A stretch of 64,000 bases of DNA, taken from NCBI RefSeq assembly GCF_014648395.1, contig NZ_BMRA01000004.1, positions 448,029 to 512,028 of the forward strand, written 5' to 3'. The stretch comes from Micromonospora fulviviridis (GTDB taxonomy: Bacteria; Actinomycetota; Actinomycetes; Mycobacteriales; Micromonosporaceae). Every line of letters starts with the position of its first letter. Position 1 is the first letter of the stretch. Positions 51,681 to 60,926 of the stretch are shown here, one piece after another. Position numbers and translations under genes: made by a program. Under the pieces are notes generated by a model. The model ran no database searches and was not told where the DNA came from. It saw nothing but the letters and a program-made list of their open reading frames with translations.

Positions 51681-53219
51681 TCAGCGATCCAGCAGCTGGT
51701 GGGCCGCCCGGATCCCGGTCCACGACTTCGGCTGGGCCGGAGCCACCGCGGCCCGTGCGGCGGCGGCCGGCTCCGGGCGCCCGGCGGTGAACAGCCAGGT
51801 GGTGAAGACCGCGTCGAGGTCCCGGCCGGAGATCCGCTCCGCCAGCGCCTGGAACTGGGCGATCGTGCCGTTGCCGTAGCGGTGCTCGGCGGTCCAGGCC
51901 GGCAGGATGCGGAAGAACGCCTCGTCGCCGACGGCCAGCCGGAGCTGGTGCAGCGCCATGGCGCCCCGGTCGTAGACCGCGTCGGCGAAGACGTCGCCGG
52001 CGCCCGGGTCACCGGGGAGGACCTGCCAGAACTCCGAGTCGGCCGGGTAGCTGGCGTAGGTGAAGTCGAACAGCTCCTGGGCGGTGCCCTCGCCCTGCTC
52101 CTCCGACCAGAGCCACTCGGCGTACGAGGCGAAGCCCTCGTTCAGCCAGATGTTGCGCCAGTCGGCCACCGAGACCGAGTCGCCGAACCACTGGTGGGCG
52201 TTCTCGTGCACCACCACGTACGTGTTCGAGCCGCGCCGCCAGAAGCCGGGGCCGTAGACCGGGCGGCTCTGCGTCTCCAGGGCGAAGCCGATGCCGTCGA
52301 CCGGGCCGGCCACGCCGCCCTGCGCCTCGAACGGGTACGGCCCGAACACGCCGCTCTCCCAGTCGATCACCTCGGCGGTGCGTTCGATGCTGGCCCGGGC
52401 GGCCGGCGCGCGCTCGCCCAGCGTGGTGCTGTACGCGTTCACCACCGGCTGCCCGTTCGGCGCGGTGTCGGTGACGATGTCGTACTGCCCGATGGCCAGG
52501 AACGCCTGGTAGGTGGCGCCCGGCTTGACGCTGCGCCAGCTCCACCGGGTGCGGTTGCCGGCCTCGGGGAGCGGGGCGCGCGGCTGCACCCCGTTGCTGA
52601 TCACCTCGACGCCGGTCGGCACCGAGACGGAGACGTCCCAGGTGGCCTTGTCGGTCGGGTGGTCGTTGCTCGGGTACCACCACCAGGCCGACTCGGGCTC
52701 GTTGACGGCGAGCGCGCCGTCGGCGACCCGGGTCCAGCCCGTGTAGCCCTGGACCAGGGTCTCCGACGGGACGCCGGCGTATTTCACCACGACGGTGAGC
52801 TGCTGTCCCTTGAGGATCGGCCGGGGCGCGGTGACCACCAGCTCGTGCGCGCCCTCCCGGGCGAAGCCGGCCGACCAGCCGTTGACCCGGACCGACTCGA
52901 CGTCGAGGGCGAAGTCGAGGTTGAACCGGGACAGGTCCTGGGTCGCGGTGGCCAGGACTGTGGTGGTGCCGCTGAGCCGGTCGGTGGCCGGCTCGTAGCG
53001 CAGCCGGATGTCGTAGTGGCCGACGTCGTAGCCGCCGTTGCCGTAGTCGGGGAAGTAGCTGTCGCCGAGCCCGGGGCTGCCCGGGGCCGGGGTGGCCGCC
53101 GCGGGCTTCTTCGGCCGGCCCCAGCCCGGTAGGGCGGCCTGGCCGGGGGCGCCGGTCACGACGGTGCCGGCGGTGGTGACGGTCAGGGCGGCGATGGCCG
53201 CCGTGAGAGCGCGTCGCAC
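51681..53219 (-). CDS. Secreted M1 family zinc metallopeptidase
   Basis: 512 residues. A Sec signal peptide (VRRALTAAIAALTVTTAGTV, cleavage near GQAA about residue 29) is followed by a Pro/Ala linker and the M1 N-terminal beta domain (51-270). The catalytic zinc site is H338-E339-x-x-H342 with E361 in HENAHQW and WLNEGFASYAEW; the exopeptidase motif is present as GGVAGPVDGIGFALET, a diverged GAMEN. The ERAP/LTA4H-like C-terminal domain is absent, so it is a short secreted form. GTG 53219 follows GGAGGGAG. Substrates are peptides in the medium, by inference. Confidence 0.9.
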   Translation of the reverse strand: MRRALTAAIAALTVTTAGTVVTGAPGQAALPGWGRPKKPAAATPAPGSPGLGDSYFPDYGNGGYDVGHYDIRLRYEPATDRLSGTTTVLATATQDLSRFNLDFALDVESVRVNGWSAGFAREGAHELVVTAPRPILKGQQLTVVVKYAGVPSETLVQGYTGWTRVADGALAVNEPESAWWWYPSNDHPTDKATWDVSVSVPTGVEVISNGVQPRAPLPEAGNRTRWSWRSVKPGATYQAFLAIGQYDIVTDTAPNGQPVVNAYSTTLGERAPAARASIERTAEVIDWESGVFGPYPFEAQGGVAGPVDGIGFALETQSRPVYGPGFWRRGSNTYVVVHENAHQWFGDSVSVADWRNIWLNEGFASYAEWLWSEEQGEGTAQELFDFTYASYPADSEFWQVLPGDPGAGDVFADAVYDRGAMALHQLRLAVGDEAFFRILPAWTAEHRYGNGTIAQFQALAERISGRDLDAVFTTWLFTAGRPEPAAAARAAVAPAQPKSWTGIRAAHQLLDR

Positions 53220-53419
53220 GGGTGGACTCCCTCCATCGGGGTGTACGACCGCCAACCTAATCGACGGTTGTGAACGCGTCTGCCCCCGGAGGCGAGCCAC
53301 GGCTATTCAATTTATGCCGATGTTTCGATAGGATTACCGACTAGTAACAAGCTTTCGACCCCCCTGGCCACGCGCGCGGTCAACGGGCTCCACCACCCCT
53401 GTCCCGTGGAGGTCCTGTC

Positions 53420-54205
53420 ATGTCCCGTCGCGTCCGCACCGCCCTGGCCGCGCTGCTCGCGGCCGTCCTCGGCGCCGTGCTCGTCCCCGGCGTCGCCAAG
53501 GCGGCCACCGTCAACTACGTCGCCCTCGGCGACTCCTACTCCTCCGGCGTCGGGGCCGGCCCGTACGACCTCTCCACCTGCCTGCGCAGCCAGAAGTCGT
53601 ACGCCCCGCTCTGGGCCGCCGCGCACGCGGTCACCAGCTTCAAGTTCCCGGCCTGCGGCGGCGCGGTCACCGCCGACGTCATCAACAGCCAGGTGAACTC
53701 GCTGAGCACCGGCACCACCCTGGTCACCGTCACCATCGGCGGCAACGACGCCGGCTTCGCCGACGTCATCACCAGTTGCCGGTTCGGCAGCACCTCGACC
53801 TGTGAGGGCGCCGTCAACGACTCCCGGGCCTTCGCCACCGCCACCCTGCCCGGCCGGCTCGACAACACCTACGCCGCCATCCGGAACCGGGCGCCCAACG
53901 CCCGGCTGGTGGTGCTCGGCTACCCGCGGCTGTTCGAGACGAACTACTGCGGCCTGCTGGCCATGAGCACCTACAAGCGGACCATCCTCAACCAGGCCGC
54001 CGACCTGCTCGCCACCGTGATCGCCGACCGGGCCCGGGCGGCCGGGGCCACCTTCGTCGACGCCCGGCCGTTCTTCGCCGGCCACGGCGTCTGCGCCGCC
54101 GACCCGTGGATCAACGACGTGAGCGGGCTCATCGAGGCGTACCACCCGGACGCCGACGGCTACCGCCACGGCTACCTGGCCGCGCTGACCGCCGCCATCG
54201 GCTGA
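53420..54205 (+). CDS. Secreted SGNH-type lipase/esterase
   Basis: 261 residues. Signal peptide 1-28 (VPGVAKA, cut before A29). The SGNH blocks are GDSYSSG (nucleophile S39), CGG (oxyanion Gly), TIGGNDAGF (block III Asn) and YHPDADGYRHGY (catalytic His). Six cysteines fit the disulfide pattern of Streptomyces GDSL lipases. It hydrolyses lipid or acetyl esters outside the cell. ATG 53420 follows GGAGG at good spacing. Divergent from the M1 peptidase: the shared 200-base region is the most AT-rich spot in the window. Confidence 0.92.
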   Translation: MSRRVRTALAALLAAVLGAVLVPGVAKAATVNYVALGDSYSSGVGAGPYDLSTCLRSQKSYAPLWAAAHAVTSFKFPACGGAVTADVINSQVNSLSTGTTLVTVTIGGNDAGFADVITSCRFGSTSTCEGAVNDSRAFATATLPGRLDNTYAAIRNRAPNARLVVLGYPRLFETNYCGLLAMSTYKRTILNQAADLLATVIADRARAAGATFVDARPFFAGHGVCAADPWINDVSGLIEAYHPDADGYRHGYLAALTAAIG

Positions 54206-54213
54206 CCGACGCG

Positions 54214-54250
54214 AGGCGGCCGGCGGTCCCTTCCGGACCGCCGGCCGCCT
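54214..54250. terminator. Bidirectional terminator
   Basis: Perfect 16-bp stem AGGCGGCCGGCGGTCC with complement and a 5-base loop (CTTCC), between the convergent lipase and DHA2 exporter genes. Confidence 0.85.
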
Positions 54251-54269
54251 GCCGCTGTCGCCCCGCCGG

Positions 54270-55751
54270 TCAGCGGGCCGTGGCCAGCTCGCCGGTCAGC
54301 TCCGGCTCGGTGTACCGGGCCGGCGGCGTGCCGTGGCGTCCCCGCGCCGCCCGGCGGCCGGAGGGCACGGCCAGGGCGGCCAGCGCGGCGGCCACCGAGA
54401 TGCCGGTGAGCAGCAGGAAGCCCATGGTGAACCCGGCCTCGCGGGGCAGCCCGCTCGCCTGCGGGTGGGCGGTGATCACGGTGCTGGCCACCGCGGCGCC
54501 GATCGCGCCGCCGATGGTGCGGATGTTGGCGTTCATGCCGGTCGCCACGCCGGTCTGCCGGGCCGGCACGTTGGCCACGATCAGGTTGGCCATCGAGGCG
54601 AAGGCCAGCCCGATGCCGAGCCCCACCAGGCCGCCGGCCACGCCGATCTCCCAGCGGGTGTCGTGCGCGACGGTCAGCATGGCGGCGGCGAGCACGTTGA
54701 ACACGGCGCCCGTGGCCAGTTGCGCCTTGGCGCTGAACCGGGCCGCCAGCCGGCCGGCGACGAGACCGGCGACGAACATGCCGACCAGCATGGGCAGCAT
54801 GAGCAGCCCGGCCTGGGTGATGCTCGCGCCGAAGCCGTACCCGGCGCTGGTCGGGATCTGCACGAACTGCGGCAGGAAGGCGTAGACGGCGAACATCGAG
54901 GCGCCGTAGAGCAGTGCGACCAGGTTGGTCGTCCAGACCGCGGGCAGGCGCATCATCCGCATGTCGATGAGCGGGTTCGCCGAGCGGGCCTCGGCCACCA
55001 GCCAACCGGCCAGGAGCACGGCGGCGAGCGCCAGCAGCCCGGTCACCCGGCCGGAGGTCCAGCCCCAGGCCGCGCCCTTGCTGACCGGCAGCAGCAGCGC
55101 CACCAGCCAGCCGGAGAGGAGCAGGGTGGCCGCCCAGTTGACCCGGCCCGGGGTACGCACCGGCGACTCCGGCACGAAGCGGTGCGCCGCGAGCGCGGTG
55201 AGGCCCACGACGACCATCGGGATCCAGAACAGCCAGCGGTAGCCCAGGGTGGCGACGATCGGTCCGGCCAGCACGACGCCGAGGCCGCCGCCGGCCGCGA
55301 CGATCGCCGAGATGGCCGCGACGGCCGAACTGACCCGGGCGGCGGGGAACTCGTCGCGGATGATGCCGAACGAGAGCGGGAAGACGGCGCCGCCGATGCC
55401 CTGGACGACCCGGGCGACGATGAGCATGCCGATGTTGGGCGCGACGGCCGCCAGCAGGCAGCCCAGCGCGAGCGCGGCGAGGGAGACGACCAGGGTCCGC
55501 TCCTTGCCGACCATGTCGCCGATCCGGCCGAGGACCGGGGTGAAGATCGACGCGGACAGCAGGTAGGCGGTCAGCACCCAGGTCACGGTGTTCTGCGAGG
55601 TGTGCAGGTCGTGCTGGATGGTGGGCAGCACCGGGGTGATCAGCGACTGGAGCATCGCGAAGAAGCCGGCGCCGGCCGCGAGGACGAGGAAGGTCAACCG
55701 GCGCGAGTCGCGCCGGACGGTGTCGATCACGGAAATGGCTCCCGTTCGCAT
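54270..55751 (-). CDS. MFS exporter, DHA2 (EmrB/QacA) family
   Basis: 493 residues, 14 predicted helices. Typical motifs: TPVLPTIQHDL in helix 1, TWVLTAYLLSASIF, GRIGDMVGKERTLV (motif A) and VVQGIGGAVFPLSFGIIRDE (motif C region). A proton-driven multidrug or metabolite exporter. Transcribed away from the TetR gene at 56.0 kb across an array of three operators, so it is probably derepressed by a TetR ligand, perhaps its own substrate. ATG 55751; GTG a few codons later is possible. Confidence 0.92.
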   Translation of the reverse strand: MRTGAISVIDTVRRDSRRLTFLVLAAGAGFFAMLQSLITPVLPTIQHDLHTSQNTVTWVLTAYLLSASIFTPVLGRIGDMVGKERTLVVSLAALALGCLLAAVAPNIGMLIVARVVQGIGGAVFPLSFGIIRDEFPAARVSSAVAAISAIVAAGGGLGVVLAGPIVATLGYRWLFWIPMVVVGLTALAAHRFVPESPVRTPGRVNWAATLLLSGWLVALLLPVSKGAAWGWTSGRVTGLLALAAVLLAGWLVAEARSANPLIDMRMMRLPAVWTTNLVALLYGASMFAVYAFLPQFVQIPTSAGYGFGASITQAGLLMLPMLVGMFVAGLVAGRLAARFSAKAQLATGAVFNVLAAAMLTVAHDTRWEIGVAGGLVGLGIGLAFASMANLIVANVPARQTGVATGMNANIRTIGGAIGAAVASTVITAHPQASGLPREAGFTMGFLLLTGISVAAALAALAVPSGRRAARGRHGTPPARYTEPELTGELATAR

Positions 55752-55915
55752 GACGTGGGAAAGGTCTTCCGGGGGCCGCTCGCGCGGATCAGCGACGGTG
55801 GCGGCCTCGGGCGGGCTGAGGTGTCTCAGCGGGTTGCGGGCATGGTGGGACCTCCCGGGTCCGAATGTCTGGTTCGCCGGTCGCAGTGGGTGGGATCGGC
55901 GGGGAAAGCCGGAGT

Positions 55916-55987
55916 AAGCTATCCGGAGGCAAGGCTCCGGTCAGTTCCGGAGGGGTGCCTCCACTAACGTAGCGGAGGGATGCCTCC
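55916..55987. promoter_or_regulatory. Divergent promoters with three evenly spaced TetR-type operators
   Basis: GGAGG-N4-CCTCC dyads lie at 55925-55938 (one mismatch, GCTCC), 55949-55962 and 55974-55987; starts are 24 and 25 bases apart. Site 1 lies in the 17-base spacer between CTGACC (55944-55939) and TAGCTT (55921-55916) of the exporter promoter. Site 2 lies just before TAACGT (55965-55970), the likely -10 of the TetR gene; site 3 covers its start point. Confidence 0.7.
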
Positions 55988-56017
55988 GTTTGCAAGACGA
56001 AAGGGGTGACGCGCGTC

Positions 56018-56599
56018 ATGGCCAGCGCCGAGCAGGTCGGGGAGGTCTTCGCACGCCGCCCGAAGCGGGCCGATGCCCGGCGGAACTACGACGCGCTGAT
56101 CGTCGCCGCCCGGGAGGTGTTCGGCGAGTCCGGCGCGGGCGCCTCGCTCGAGGAGATCGCCCGGCGGGCCGGGGTCGGCATCGGGACGCTCTACCGGAAC
56201 TTCCCGAAGCGCAGCGACCTGTTCGAGGCGGTCTACGTCGAGGAGGTCCGCGCGCTCAGCGCCTCCGCCGCCGATCTGGCGGACGTGCCCCCGTGGGACG
56301 CACTGGTCGCCTGGCTGCACCGGTTCGTCGCCTACGTCGGCACGAAGCGCGCCCTCGCCGAGGAGCTGGTGCACGACTCCGAGGTGTTCCGCAGCTGCCG
56401 CACCGAGATCTACGCCGCGGGCGAACCGCTGCTGCGCCGCGCCCAGGAGGCCGGTGCGGCCCGGCCGGACGCCAGCTTCGAAGACGTGGTGCGGCTTATC
56501 AGCGGCATCATGGCCTACCAGTTCATGGAGCCGGCCCAGCGCGAGCGGGTGCTGACCATCGCCCTGGACGGTCTGCGCCACCCGGCGGCGTACCGCTGA
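56018..56599 (+). CDS. TetR family regulator, divergent from the DHA2 exporter
   Basis: 193 residues. HTH: NYDALIVAAREVFGESGAGA, LEEIARRAGVGIGTLYRNFPK. The C-terminal domain (SRTEIYAAGEPLLRRAQEAG-like helices, ISGIMAYQFMEPAQRERV) resembles the TetR_C SbtR-like group. ATG 56018 has AAGGGG 11 bases upstream; GTG 56006 in frame is an alternative. It should control itself and the exporter through the operators at 55925-55987. Confidence 0.88.
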   Translation: MASAEQVGEVFARRPKRADARRNYDALIVAAREVFGESGAGASLEEIARRAGVGIGTLYRNFPKRSDLFEAVYVEEVRALSASAADLADVPPWDALVAWLHRFVAYVGTKRALAEELVHDSEVFRSCRTEIYAAGEPLLRRAQEAGAARPDASFEDVVRLISGIMAYQFMEPAQRERVLTIALDGLRHPAAYR

Positions 56600-56610
56600 C
56601 GCTCCGGCCG

Positions 56611-56650
56611 GCCGCGCCGGCCGCGCCGGCCGCGCCGGCCGCGCCGGCCG
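56611..56650 (+). repeat. Four and a half 9-bp tandem repeats
   Basis: Units GCCGCGCCG at 56611, 56620, 56629 and 56638 plus GCCG at 56647 are exact copies. They start 12 bases after the TetR stop. Copy number may vary between strains. Confidence 0.85.
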
Positions 56651-56760
56651 AGACCGGCTGACCGTCCCCACCCGGCGGATTCACGAGGGACCGTCGGGGT
56701 CACCGGCGTTGCGCCAGGTGTCGACAATGGTGCGACACCCGCCGTGACCCGGAGGTGACG

Positions 56761-59454
56761 ATGCGCGAACCGGCGATCCGGTCCCGGCCCCCTCGGGAGA
56801 AGCTTCCGGCGGGCGGCCTCGAACTGCTCCACCTGCTGGCCCGGCTGCTCCGGCGGCCCCGCCGCGGCGACCGGCGGCTGCCGCTGCTCTGGCTGGTCCG
56901 GCCGGCGGGTGACGGCGCGGCCGGCGCCCTGCTGCGCCGCTTCGTCGGCCAGGGCACCCGGCGCCGCGTCCCGCACGCCGTGCTGGACCTGACCGCCCGC
57001 CCGGCGGCCGACGCCGCGCGCCCCGGGCCCGACGACGTCGCGGGAGTGCTGCGCGAGCTGCACCGGCAGCTCTCCGTGGAGGCGTTCGGGGCGGCCCGGC
57101 TGCGGTTCCGGCACTACCCGCTGGCCGACTGGCTGATGCACCAGAGCCTGGCGGTCGGGGTGGACGCCGCGGACAGCGGCCGGGCCGCGCTGGTCCGCCA
57201 GCTGCGCGATTGGCGGGGCCGCCGGGCCGGCGACGATCCCCAGGTGGGCGGCGGCTCCGCCGTCGGCACCGCGCTCCAGGTCCTGCTCTGGCTGCTGCGC
57301 CGGGCCGTGCCGAGCGTGGTCTTCCGGATCGCCGTCTCCGGCCGGGTGCCGGTGTTCGGGCGGCAGTACCGCTGGTTCATGCGGCAGCAGTACCTGGCGC
57401 CCCGGCAGTCCGTGACGTTCCTGGGCTTCGCCGAGCGGCTCACCGCCGGCTGGCGCGACGGCGAGCACCCGGCCCAGGTGGAGAAGCTGCTGCTGCACGC
57501 CTTCCTGGAGGACCTGCGGCAGGCGTACCGGCGGCGGTTCTGGCGGCCGGGGGACTGGCGGCGGACCGCGTACCCGGTGCTGCTGCTCGACGGGGTGGCC
57601 ACCGACAACGTCGGGCACACCCTGGTCCGGCTGCTCGACGAGGTACGCAACGAGACCGGCCGCAACGACCCGCTGCTGGTGGTGGCGGTCGCCGCGGATC
57701 CGCCGCCGGAGCCGGCCGCGGCCCGCCCGGTGGTCCAGGCCGAGGAGGCGTACGAGGAGTGGGCCGAGGCGCTGCCGGAGATCCGGCGGCTGCGCCGCCC
57801 CGGCGCGTGGCTCGTAGTGCTGCGGATCGACGGCGACGACCTCGGCGCCCCGGTGGGCGTCGCCCCGCCGGCGCTGGTCGCGCCCGATCCACCCTGGTGG
57901 TCGCGGCGGTTCCTGCCGGCCGCCGTGGCCCTCGTGCTGGTGGTCGGGGTGGGCGTGTGGGCCACCGGGCGGTGGGCCCCGGACTGCCGCCCCTGGCCGA
58001 CCGACCGGGTGAGCGTGCGACTGGTCGGCGGCGAGTGCGTCGGCTACAGCGACACCGCCGGCCAGGTCTTCAACAGCGAGCCCGGCCAGGACCGGCTCCG
58101 CGCGGTGCAGCGGCGCATCTTCGCGCAGAACCGGGCCGCCGAGGAGGTGTGGCGGCGCAGCGACCACCGCCGGCCCTACCTGACCCTGGTCTACCTGGGC
58201 AGCCTCACCGGCAACCGGACGCGGGCGGACGAGGAGTCCTACGTCTCCGAGCGCGAGGAGCTGGAGGGCATGGCGACCGCCCAGTACGCGCTGCTCAAGG
58301 AGTCGGCCGCGGCGGACGACGCGGCGCTGCTGCACATCGTGGTGGCCAACGCGGGCCGGCAGATGCGGCACGCCGGCGAGGCCGTCCGGCTGCTGGAGGG
58401 GCTGGCCCGCGACGACCCGACGGTGCTCGGCGTGGTGGGGCTCGTGGACAGCCGCACCAGCACGGCGTCGGCGCTGCGGGAACTCAACCGGGTCGGCCTG
58501 CCCGTGCTCGCGCCCACCCTGTCGGCCGACCGGATGGACGCCAACTCCAGCCTCTACCTGGCCATGTCGGCGCCCAACCGGGAGCAGGTCCGGATGGTCG
58601 AGGCGTACGCCCGGCAGGTGCTGCGGGTGGGGGAGGCGCACGTCTACTGGACCACCGGCGAGGGCAGTTCGCTGGCCGAGGACCTCTACGTCGCCACCCT
58701 GGTCGACGGGCTGCGGGAGCGGTTCGGCAGCCGGCTCACCCGGCTCGACGAATGGCGCAGCGGGCGGCGGATGACCCAGGAGTGCGGCTACTCCGGGATG
58801 CTCTTCTTCGCCGGGCGCTGGTCGGAGTTCGACGGGTTCCTGCGGGCGCTCAAGGAGTGCGGCGGCGACCCGCCCCGCCACCTGGTCACCGACGACTCGG
58901 TGAACCGCTACATGGCCAACCCGGGGCTGCGGGCCAGCGCACCGGGCAATCTGCCGGTGACGTACGTGTCGAAGGCCGCCCTGGCCACCTGCGCCGCGCT
59001 GCGGGCCGCGCAGGCGCGGCGCGACGACGCCCGGGGCAGCTTCCTCACCTGGATCGGCGCGGACGACCTGCTCGACCCGCCGCGCTGCCGCGACGGCGCC
59101 AACCCGCCGGTCGGCGAGCGGGTCAGCCTCGCCTACGACGCCTCGATGATGATGGTGCGCGCGCTGGAGAGCCTCGCCGCGCGGCTGCGGCACGCCGACA
59201 CCGGCCGGCGCTGGGACCCTCGCGCGGTGAACCCGGTCGGGGTGCACGCCGAGGTGCTGCGGCAGAACGCCGCGGGCGGCTACCCGGGGGTCGGCGGCCT
59301 GGTCCGGTACGCCCCGGACTCCGGCGAGCCGGTCGCCAAGCGGCTGGCGCTGCTCACCGTGGCCCGGGTGCCCGACGTGGCCGCCCCGCCGGTCGAGGTG
59401 TTCGCCTGCGGGGTGGCCGACGGCGGCCCGGACCCGGGCTGCCGCCCCCGCTGA
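56761..59454 (+). CDS. One-pass membrane protein: degenerate P-loop domain inside, type 1 periplasmic-binding domain outside
   Basis: 897 residues. Residues 1-375 are cytoplasmic and resemble a STAND/AAA-type NTPase: a P-loop-like strand and turn at 41-60 (PLLWLVRPAGDGAAGALLRR) has lost the Lys-Ser/Thr, and a Walker-B-like strand ends at D277 (YPVLLLDGV). One membrane helix lies at about 384-404 (FLPAAVALVLVVGVGVWA). Residues about 415-897 look like a type 1 periplasmic-binding (Peripla_BP_6, branched-chain amino-acid receptor-like) fold: LTLVYLGSLTG, LHIVVANAG, VLGVVGLVDSRTS, LSADRMDANSSLYL, HVYWTTGEGSSLAED. It looks like a receptor passing a ligand signal to the cytoplasm. ATG 56761 has GGAGG 5 bases upstream. 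It is monocistronic by appearance. Partner unknown. Confidence 0.78.
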   Translation: MREPAIRSRPPREKLPAGGLELLHLLARLLRRPRRGDRRLPLLWLVRPAGDGAAGALLRRFVGQGTRRRVPHAVLDLTARPAADAARPGPDDVAGVLRELHRQLSVEAFGAARLRFRHYPLADWLMHQSLAVGVDAADSGRAALVRQLRDWRGRRAGDDPQVGGGSAVGTALQVLLWLLRRAVPSVVFRIAVSGRVPVFGRQYRWFMRQQYLAPRQSVTFLGFAERLTAGWRDGEHPAQVEKLLLHAFLEDLRQAYRRRFWRPGDWRRTAYPVLLLDGVATDNVGHTLVRLLDEVRNETGRNDPLLVVAVAADPPPEPAAARPVVQAEEAYEEWAEALPEIRRLRRPGAWLVVLRIDGDDLGAPVGVAPPALVAPDPPWWSRRFLPAAVALVLVVGVGVWATGRWAPDCRPWPTDRVSVRLVGGECVGYSDTAGQVFNSEPGQDRLRAVQRRIFAQNRAAEEVWRRSDHRRPYLTLVYLGSLTGNRTRADEESYVSEREELEGMATAQYALLKESAAADDAALLHIVVANAGRQMRHAGEAVRLLEGLARDDPTVLGVVGLVDSRTSTASALRELNRVGLPVLAPTLSADRMDANSSLYLAMSAPNREQVRMVEAYARQVLRVGEAHVYWTTGEGSSLAEDLYVATLVDGLRERFGSRLTRLDEWRSGRRMTQECGYSGMLFFAGRWSEFDGFLRALKECGGDPPRHLVTDDSVNRYMANPGLRASAPGNLPVTYVSKAALATCAALRAAQARRDDARGSFLTWIGADDLLDPPRCRDGANPPVGERVSLAYDASMMMVRALESLAARLRHADTGRRWDPRAVNPVGVHAEVLRQNAAGGYPGVGGLVRYAPDSGEPVAKRLALLTVARVPDVAAPPVEVFACGVADGGPDPGCRPR

Positions 59455-59460
59455 CGGCGC

Positions 59461-59495
59461 GACGGCCGGCGGCCCCCGTGGCGCCGCCGGCCGTC
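59461..59495. terminator. Bidirectional terminator
   Basis: Perfect 13-bp stem GACGGCCGGCGGC with complement, 9-base loop, between the convergent receptor-like and PhoX genes. Confidence 0.85.
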
Positions 59496-59504
59496 ACCGC
59501 CGGG

Positions 59505-60926
59505 TCAGGACGCGTCGACGTCCGCGTTGCTGGGCCGGCCCCACGGGCCGGTGATCGCGAAGACGTAGCCCGGGGACTGGATGTTGGCGAACAGGATCTT
59601 CCCGTCCGCGCTGAACGTCGGGCCGGTGAACTCGCTGTCGTTGAGCTCGTTGCGGGCCAGCGGGTACGCCTTGCCCTGCTCGGTCACGCCGACCAGGTGC
59701 GACACGCCCTCGCCGTCCTCGGCCAGGATCACCCCGCCGTACGGGGAGACGGTGATGTTGTCCGGGCCGTCGTAGTTGCCGTTGTCCGCCTCCGGGTCGG
59801 GGTTCACCCCGAAGATGGTCTTCAGCGTCACGGTCTCGGTGCGCGGGTCGTAGAACCAGACCTGGCCGTCGTGCTCGTTGACGCTGCCGTCGTCGTGCCG
59901 GGCGAAGCTGGCCACGAAGTACGCGCCGCCGTCGGCCCACCAGGCGCCCTCCAGCTTGCGGCTGCGGGTCACCTCCGCGTCGGTGAACTGCTTGCGCACC
60001 GAGACGGTCCGGGCGTCCCGGTCCGGCACGTCCACCCACTCCACCTTGTAGCGGGTGCCAGGGGTGGTGGCCTCGGCGAGGTCGGCCACGTGCTGGTCGC
60101 CCCGGAAGCAGTGCATCGCCTGGAGGCGGCCGGCGGTGTCGCCGTCCGGCCGCTGGGCGAGCGCGCGCAGCGCACCCTTGCCGGCGCGGAACCCGGCGGG
60201 CGGGGTCCACCGGAAGTAGAGGCCGTTCGGGCCGCCCGCGTCCTCGGTCAGGTAGATGGCGTGGGTGTACGGGTCCACCGCGACCGCCTCGTGCGAGTAG
60301 CGGCCGAGGAACTTCAGCGCCACCGGGTTCTGGTTGGCGGCCCGGTCGTGCGGATCCACCTCGAAGACGTACCCGTGGTCCTTCTGGTACTTCCCGCCGG
60401 CTCGCTGCTCGGTCTCCTCGCAGGTCAGCCAGGTGCCCCACGGGGTGATGCCGCCGGCGCAGTTGTTGTGCGTGCCGGCCACGCTGACGTACTCGCGCAG
60501 CCGCCGGCCCTGCCCGTCCACCTCGATGGTGGTGGTGCCGCCCGCGGCGCCCGGGTCGTAGGTGAGACCGGCCAGCGCCGGCACCGGGAACGGCTCGCCG
60601 CCGCCGATCTCGTGGTTGTTCACCAGCACCGACCCGTTGGGGCCGAGGAAGCAGCCGGTGCCGTCCGCGTCGCTCGGGGTGGCCTGCCCGGACTCCAGCA
60701 GGGTCACGCCCGCCTGGGCGACGATGGTGTAGGAGAAGCCGGGCGGCAGGGCCAGCAGGCCGGCCGGGTCCGGGACGAGGTCGCCGTAGCCGACCGCCGG
60801 GCGGGTCGCGGCCCGGGCCGTCGCCGGGCCGGCGATGGCTTCCAGGTTGCCGGCCACCACGATGCCGAGGCCGGCCGCCGCGCCGCCGTGCAGCAGGGCG
60901 CGCCGGGAGATGGGGGAGGAGGTCAC
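59505..60926 (-). CDS. PhoX-type alkaline phosphatase family protein, Tat-exported
   Basis: 473 residues. A twin-arginine signal (SPISRRALLHGGAAAG, RR at 8-9, cleavage near ARA at 39) is followed by a six-bladed propeller of the PhoX/DUF839 family: VNNHEIGGGEPF, GTHNNCAGGITPWGTWLTCE, GRYSHEAVAVDP, YLTEDAGGPNGLYFRW and SPYGGVILAEDGEG. PhoX uses an Fe/Ca cluster bound by Glu, Asp and Cys side chains, to which the CAGG and EE residues here correspond. It should hydrolyse phosphate esters outside the cell. GTG 60926 follows GGAAGG. No Pho box was identified with confidence. Confidence 0.9.
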   Translation of the reverse strand: MTSSPISRRALLHGGAAAGLGIVVAGNLEAIAGPATARAATRPAVGYGDLVPDPAGLLALPPGFSYTIVAQAGVTLLESGQATPSDADGTGCFLGPNGSVLVNNHEIGGGEPFPVPALAGLTYDPGAAGGTTTIEVDGQGRRLREYVSVAGTHNNCAGGITPWGTWLTCEETEQRAGGKYQKDHGYVFEVDPHDRAANQNPVALKFLGRYSHEAVAVDPYTHAIYLTEDAGGPNGLYFRWTPPAGFRAGKGALRALAQRPDGDTAGRLQAMHCFRGDQHVADLAEATTPGTRYKVEWVDVPDRDARTVSVRKQFTDAEVTRSRKLEGAWWADGGAYFVASFARHDDGSVNEHDGQVWFYDPRTETVTLKTIFGVNPDPEADNGNYDGPDNITVSPYGGVILAEDGEGVSHLVGVTEQGKAYPLARNELNDSEFTGPTFSADGKILFANIQSPGYVFAITGPWGRPSNADVDAS

